This document shows positions 61,828-64,000 of a stretch of DNA of 64,000 bases, piece by piece (position 1 is the stretch's first letter; each line of letters begins with the position of its first letter). This stretch comes from Siderastrea siderea (Eukaryota; Cnidaria; Anthozoa; Scleractinia; Rhizangiidae). Below the pieces are notes generated by a model. It worked only from the letters and a program-made list of their open reading frames with translations, was not told the DNA's origin and did not search any database. The DNA lies in assembly GCA_964030785.1 (NCBI GenBank), contig OZ034975.1, positions 1-64,000 on the forward strand, given 5' to 3'. Both the position numbers and the translations under genes were made by a program.

Positions 61828-63880
61828 CTGCAAAGAGAAGATAGAGGAAGTTGCTTTCTTAGCTTTGTTTTTCTCAGTCTTGGTTATTAAATAAATTAAA
61901 CTCAATTTGATGGAGAGATACAGCAAGACAATTTCCTTTGTTGATCAAAATATGCACCATACAATTGAATGGAGTGCCCCCAAGTAGCTTGTAATTGGTT
62001 AATGTACTGTATTACTTATCAAGATAAATCACAAGACACAAGCTTAGGATGCTTGTACCACTGTAGTGTACAATGATCAGCTGCTGTGTCTGAACACAAC
62101 AGCTGGAAAGGAAGCACATGCACCAAAATGGAGTGCATAAACCACCTTTATCTGAGAACTGAATTTCATTACTCTGAAAATGCTAATTACTCGGGCCGGA
62201 GGCCACAAGTCAAGGTCTGCCAAGCGGTTCTTTTTGTTCATGTTGCGATTGTAAGGCCGTGCGGGATCTGGAAACGAGAACATGTAATCATTTGGCAATT
62301 GCATCATCATCTGAACACGCTTTTTGTGAACCTTTTGCGAGGTTGTGAGTGTCTTGGAGTTTAATGTTTTTGTGGTTTTGATGCAAATTTGCTCTTGCTT
62401 TGGGGTTTCTCGTGCTTCCAAGCTGTTTACGGCCCGAGTGAAGGCTACAAATGGCATCTTGTTAAAAATAGATTAGCATGCATTGTACATATTAAGCTTT
62501 TTAAAACCTAAACTTTTATAAAAGTCTTTAGGAAAGCCAATTAAAATGAATGAATGACTGACTGACTGACTGACTGACTTAATTAATTGGTTACCTCCAT
62601 AAAACTATGACAATCCATCGCTGAAGGTCCATGTGTTATTTCCTGGGACAAAATGTGAGGAATATTAAACATTTTTAAAGGCTTTTGAACTGGTATCCAC
62701 TATTTCTACAAAGACTCTTTCTTTTCGCCTATGTTATTAGGTCCAAAAGCAAAGTGAAAAAAAGAAATAGTAGAGCACACCTTCATAGCTGTACACAATT
62801 GTGCAAAGTCATGACAAGCCAGCAGTTTTTCTTTGTGGAGACTAAGCAATGTCAGTGCCACTCGGAGAATCACTTTTGATCCTTCATACAGCAGGCAGTC
62901 CCAGATGCGAAGAACTGTCTGTGGTTGAACAAAAATACAACCAACAAAAGCTTTACAGGTCCAGAGTCCCGAAAGTACGTGCAGTAGTCAATTGATTACT
63001 GGGATTGTTTTGTCCTTAGACATGTCAAGACACTCTATTACACCCAAGGGGGTGGGGAAGGGGTACTGTTTTGTCCTTAGACATGTCAAGACACTATTAC
63101 ACCCAAGGGGGTGGGGAAGGGGGTACTGTTTTGTCCTTAGACATGTCAAGACACTATTACACCCAAGGGGGTGGGGAAAGGGGTACTGGTGTGTCCTTAG
63201 ACATGTCAAGACACTATTACACCAAAGGGGGTAGGGAAGGGGGTACTGTTTTGTCCTTAGACATGTCAAGACACTATTACACCCAAGGGGGTGGGGAAGG
63301 GGGTACTGTTTTGTCCTTAGACCTGTCAAGACACTATTACACACAAGGGGGTGGGGAAGGGGTACTGTTTTGTCCTTAGACATGTCAAGATACTATTATA
63401 CCCAAGGGGGTGGGGAAGGGGGTACTGTTTTGTCCTTAGACATGTAAGACACTCTATTACACCCAGGGGGGGGGGGGGGGTTCTCAGGTATATTAGTGAC
63501 AGGCAGGTGTGAAGACCTTTTTGGGGTTTGAAATCAGTGATTTGAGACTTTTTTGGGTTAGAAATTTTCTGGTCGACCTTTTTGGAGTTTAAAAAGTGTG
63601 CCTACCTCAGAATTCTCAATTTTATATCAAACAATTGTATCTTTTCAATTCCATTGTTTGCGCGTGTCAGATGAAACACTTTTAGTGGTTAACAGGTCAC
63701 AGATAAAAATATCAATGAAATAAAATACTATTTCTTCTGTTAAATCCTAAGATAATTGTTTGTGTACTTACCTCAACTGGAAGTACATCAATGTAGAGAC
63801 ATATGAACCACTTGGTTGAGAAGATGGTGTAAGACACACCCAGTTTGTCTATGTGATCAAATAAATCTGGTATCTTTGCT
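61711..63880 (-). CDS. GRTP1/TBC1D6-like Rab GTPase-activating protein, 3' part (partial)
   Basis: Minus-strand gene with four exons in the window, in transcript order 63880-63772, 62918-62781, 62642-62595 and 61827-61711; upstream exons lie beyond the right edge. It encodes the C-terminal part of a TBC domain. Key segments are WFICLYIDVLPVE, TVLRIWDCLLYEGSKVI and RVALTLLSLH, in the order seen in GRTP1 (growth hormone-regulated TBC protein 1), then MDCHSFME and a tail like GRTP1's (GSFSKRWIKELRKAAAEKL). TBC proteins speed GTP hydrolysis on Rab GTPases with an Arg/Gln finger pair; the catalytic motifs lie upstream, outside the window. Phases are continuous. The gene is convergent with the GLB1L2-like gene. 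Confidence 0.9.
62191..62457 (-). CDS. Unidentified exon-like ORF inside the last GRTP1-like intron
   Basis: I do not recognise it. On the minus strand an ATG at 62,457 opens 89 codons with protein-like composition (MPFVAFTRAVNSLEARE, then MMMQLPNDYMFSFPDPARPY and DLDLWPPAR). At 62,191 a donor-like GTAATT follows the Arg codon in phase 0; unspliced, the frame runs on to 62,077. It lies on the same strand as the host gene, between its last two exons, with no acceptor-like pyrimidine tract before it. It could be the first exon of a nested gene, an alternative exon, or a retrocopy. Confidence 0.4.
62558..62580. repeat. (TGAC)n microsatellite
   Basis: About five TGAC tetranucleotides, 15 bp downstream (in GRTP1-like transcript direction) of the 62,595 exon end. 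Confidence 0.85.
62595..62642 (-). CDS. GRTP1-like penultimate exon (16 codons)
   Basis: Acceptor TTGTCCCAG, donor GTAACC on the minus strand. Encodes EITHGPSAMDCHSFME, phase 0 on both sides. It matches the MDCHxFM segment of GRTP1. Confidence 0.85.
62781..62918 (-). CDS. GRTP1-like exon with TBC motif TVLRIWDCLL
   Basis: Acceptor CAACCACAG, donor GTGTGC on the minus strand. 46 codons in phase 0. Encodes the most conserved C-terminal TBC helix (VLRIWDCLLYEGSKVI) and RVALTLL. Confidence 0.93.
63006..63480. repeat. 60-bp minisatellite in a GRTP1-like intron, 8 copies
   Basis: Unit TGTCCTTAGACATGTCAAGA then CACTATTACACCCAAGGGGG and TGGGGAAGGGGGTACTGTTT. The period of 60 is a multiple of three, so long open frames appear on both strands; they are artefacts. 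It ends in a poly-G tract at 63,466-63,480. Confidence 0.95.
63772..63880 (-). CDS. GRTP1-like exon with WFICLYIDVLPVE
   Basis: Donor GTAAGT after GTTGAG; acceptor CTACACAG (63,880 is the first exon base; CTACACAGAG, two bases later, is an alternative). Encodes AKIPDLFDHIDKLGVS and TKWFICLYIDVLPVE, joining in phase to TVLRIWD. Confidence 0.9.
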
Positions 63881-64000
63881 CTGTGTAGACATAACAAAAA
63901 TGGAATAAAATAAAGGCATTCATTATTCCAAAGCCAGAGAGTTTAACTTTAGACTTAAACTATACATAATTGAAGCGTAAGCCACAGATAGGATCAGACA

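Noticed and set aside
62988..63383. 131-codon repetitive minus-strand frame (LRTKQYPLPHPLGCNSVLTC units)
   Set aside because: Product of the 60-bp minisatellite inside an intron.

Overview
The window is nuclear DNA from an animal, most likely an anthozoan cnidarian such as a stony coral. The evidence is intron-rich animal genes with GT/AG introns, AT-rich non-coding DNA, a Penelope-like GIY-YIG retroelement fragment and many short inverted-repeat elements. The anthozoan placement is inference from the general character of the repeats; no species can be named from sequence alone.

Layout. (1) 1-13,490 is a tandem satellite with an 815-bp unit, about 16.5 nearly identical copies. Each unit is built from four related modules, and the right edge (12,733-13,490) is rearranged. 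(2) 13,491-18,240 has no gene I can recognise; it holds microsatellites and a pair of inverted repeats that carry a near-perfect heat-shock-element motif. (3) 18,241-21,426 is a foldback element with minisatellite arms. It ends 249 bp before the start codon of the first gene. (4) 21,676-58,574, plus strand, is a complete 17-exon gene for a 667-residue GH35 beta-galactosidase of the GLB1L2 type. I placed every exon boundary so that the reading phase is continuous, and both catalytic glutamates are present. (5) 61,711-63,880 and beyond, minus strand, is the 3' part of a GRTP1/TBC1D6-like Rab GTPase-activating protein, convergent with the first gene and running off the right edge. A small unidentified reading frame lies in its last intron.

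The most striking property is how large palindromes have inflated one gene. Three giant inverted-repeat elements sit in introns 4 (26,795-31,578), 5 (31,893-36,634) and 9 (40,285-49,625). Together they make up about 18.9 kb of the 36.9 kb between start and stop codon. A fourth sits against the promoter. In three of the four the arms consist largely of tandem minisatellites, a different one in each, as in Foldback-type elements. The intron-9 element is flanked by a perfect 10-bp direct repeat (a target-site duplication of the size made by Mutator-like elements), and its core holds two coding-like segments with no recognised function. The intron-4 element has TTAA at both ends and stops 24 bp before an exon, so it probably supplies the splice branch point. 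Nested insertions are frequent: a hAT-like MITE inside a palindrome, an 838-bp element inside a 65-bp tandem array, head-to-head Penelope fragments, and a LINE-like tail inside the intron-9 arm.

The two genes have no evident functional link: one is a secreted or membrane-anchored glycosidase, the other a cytosolic regulator of Rab GTPases. They are simply tail-to-tail neighbours.
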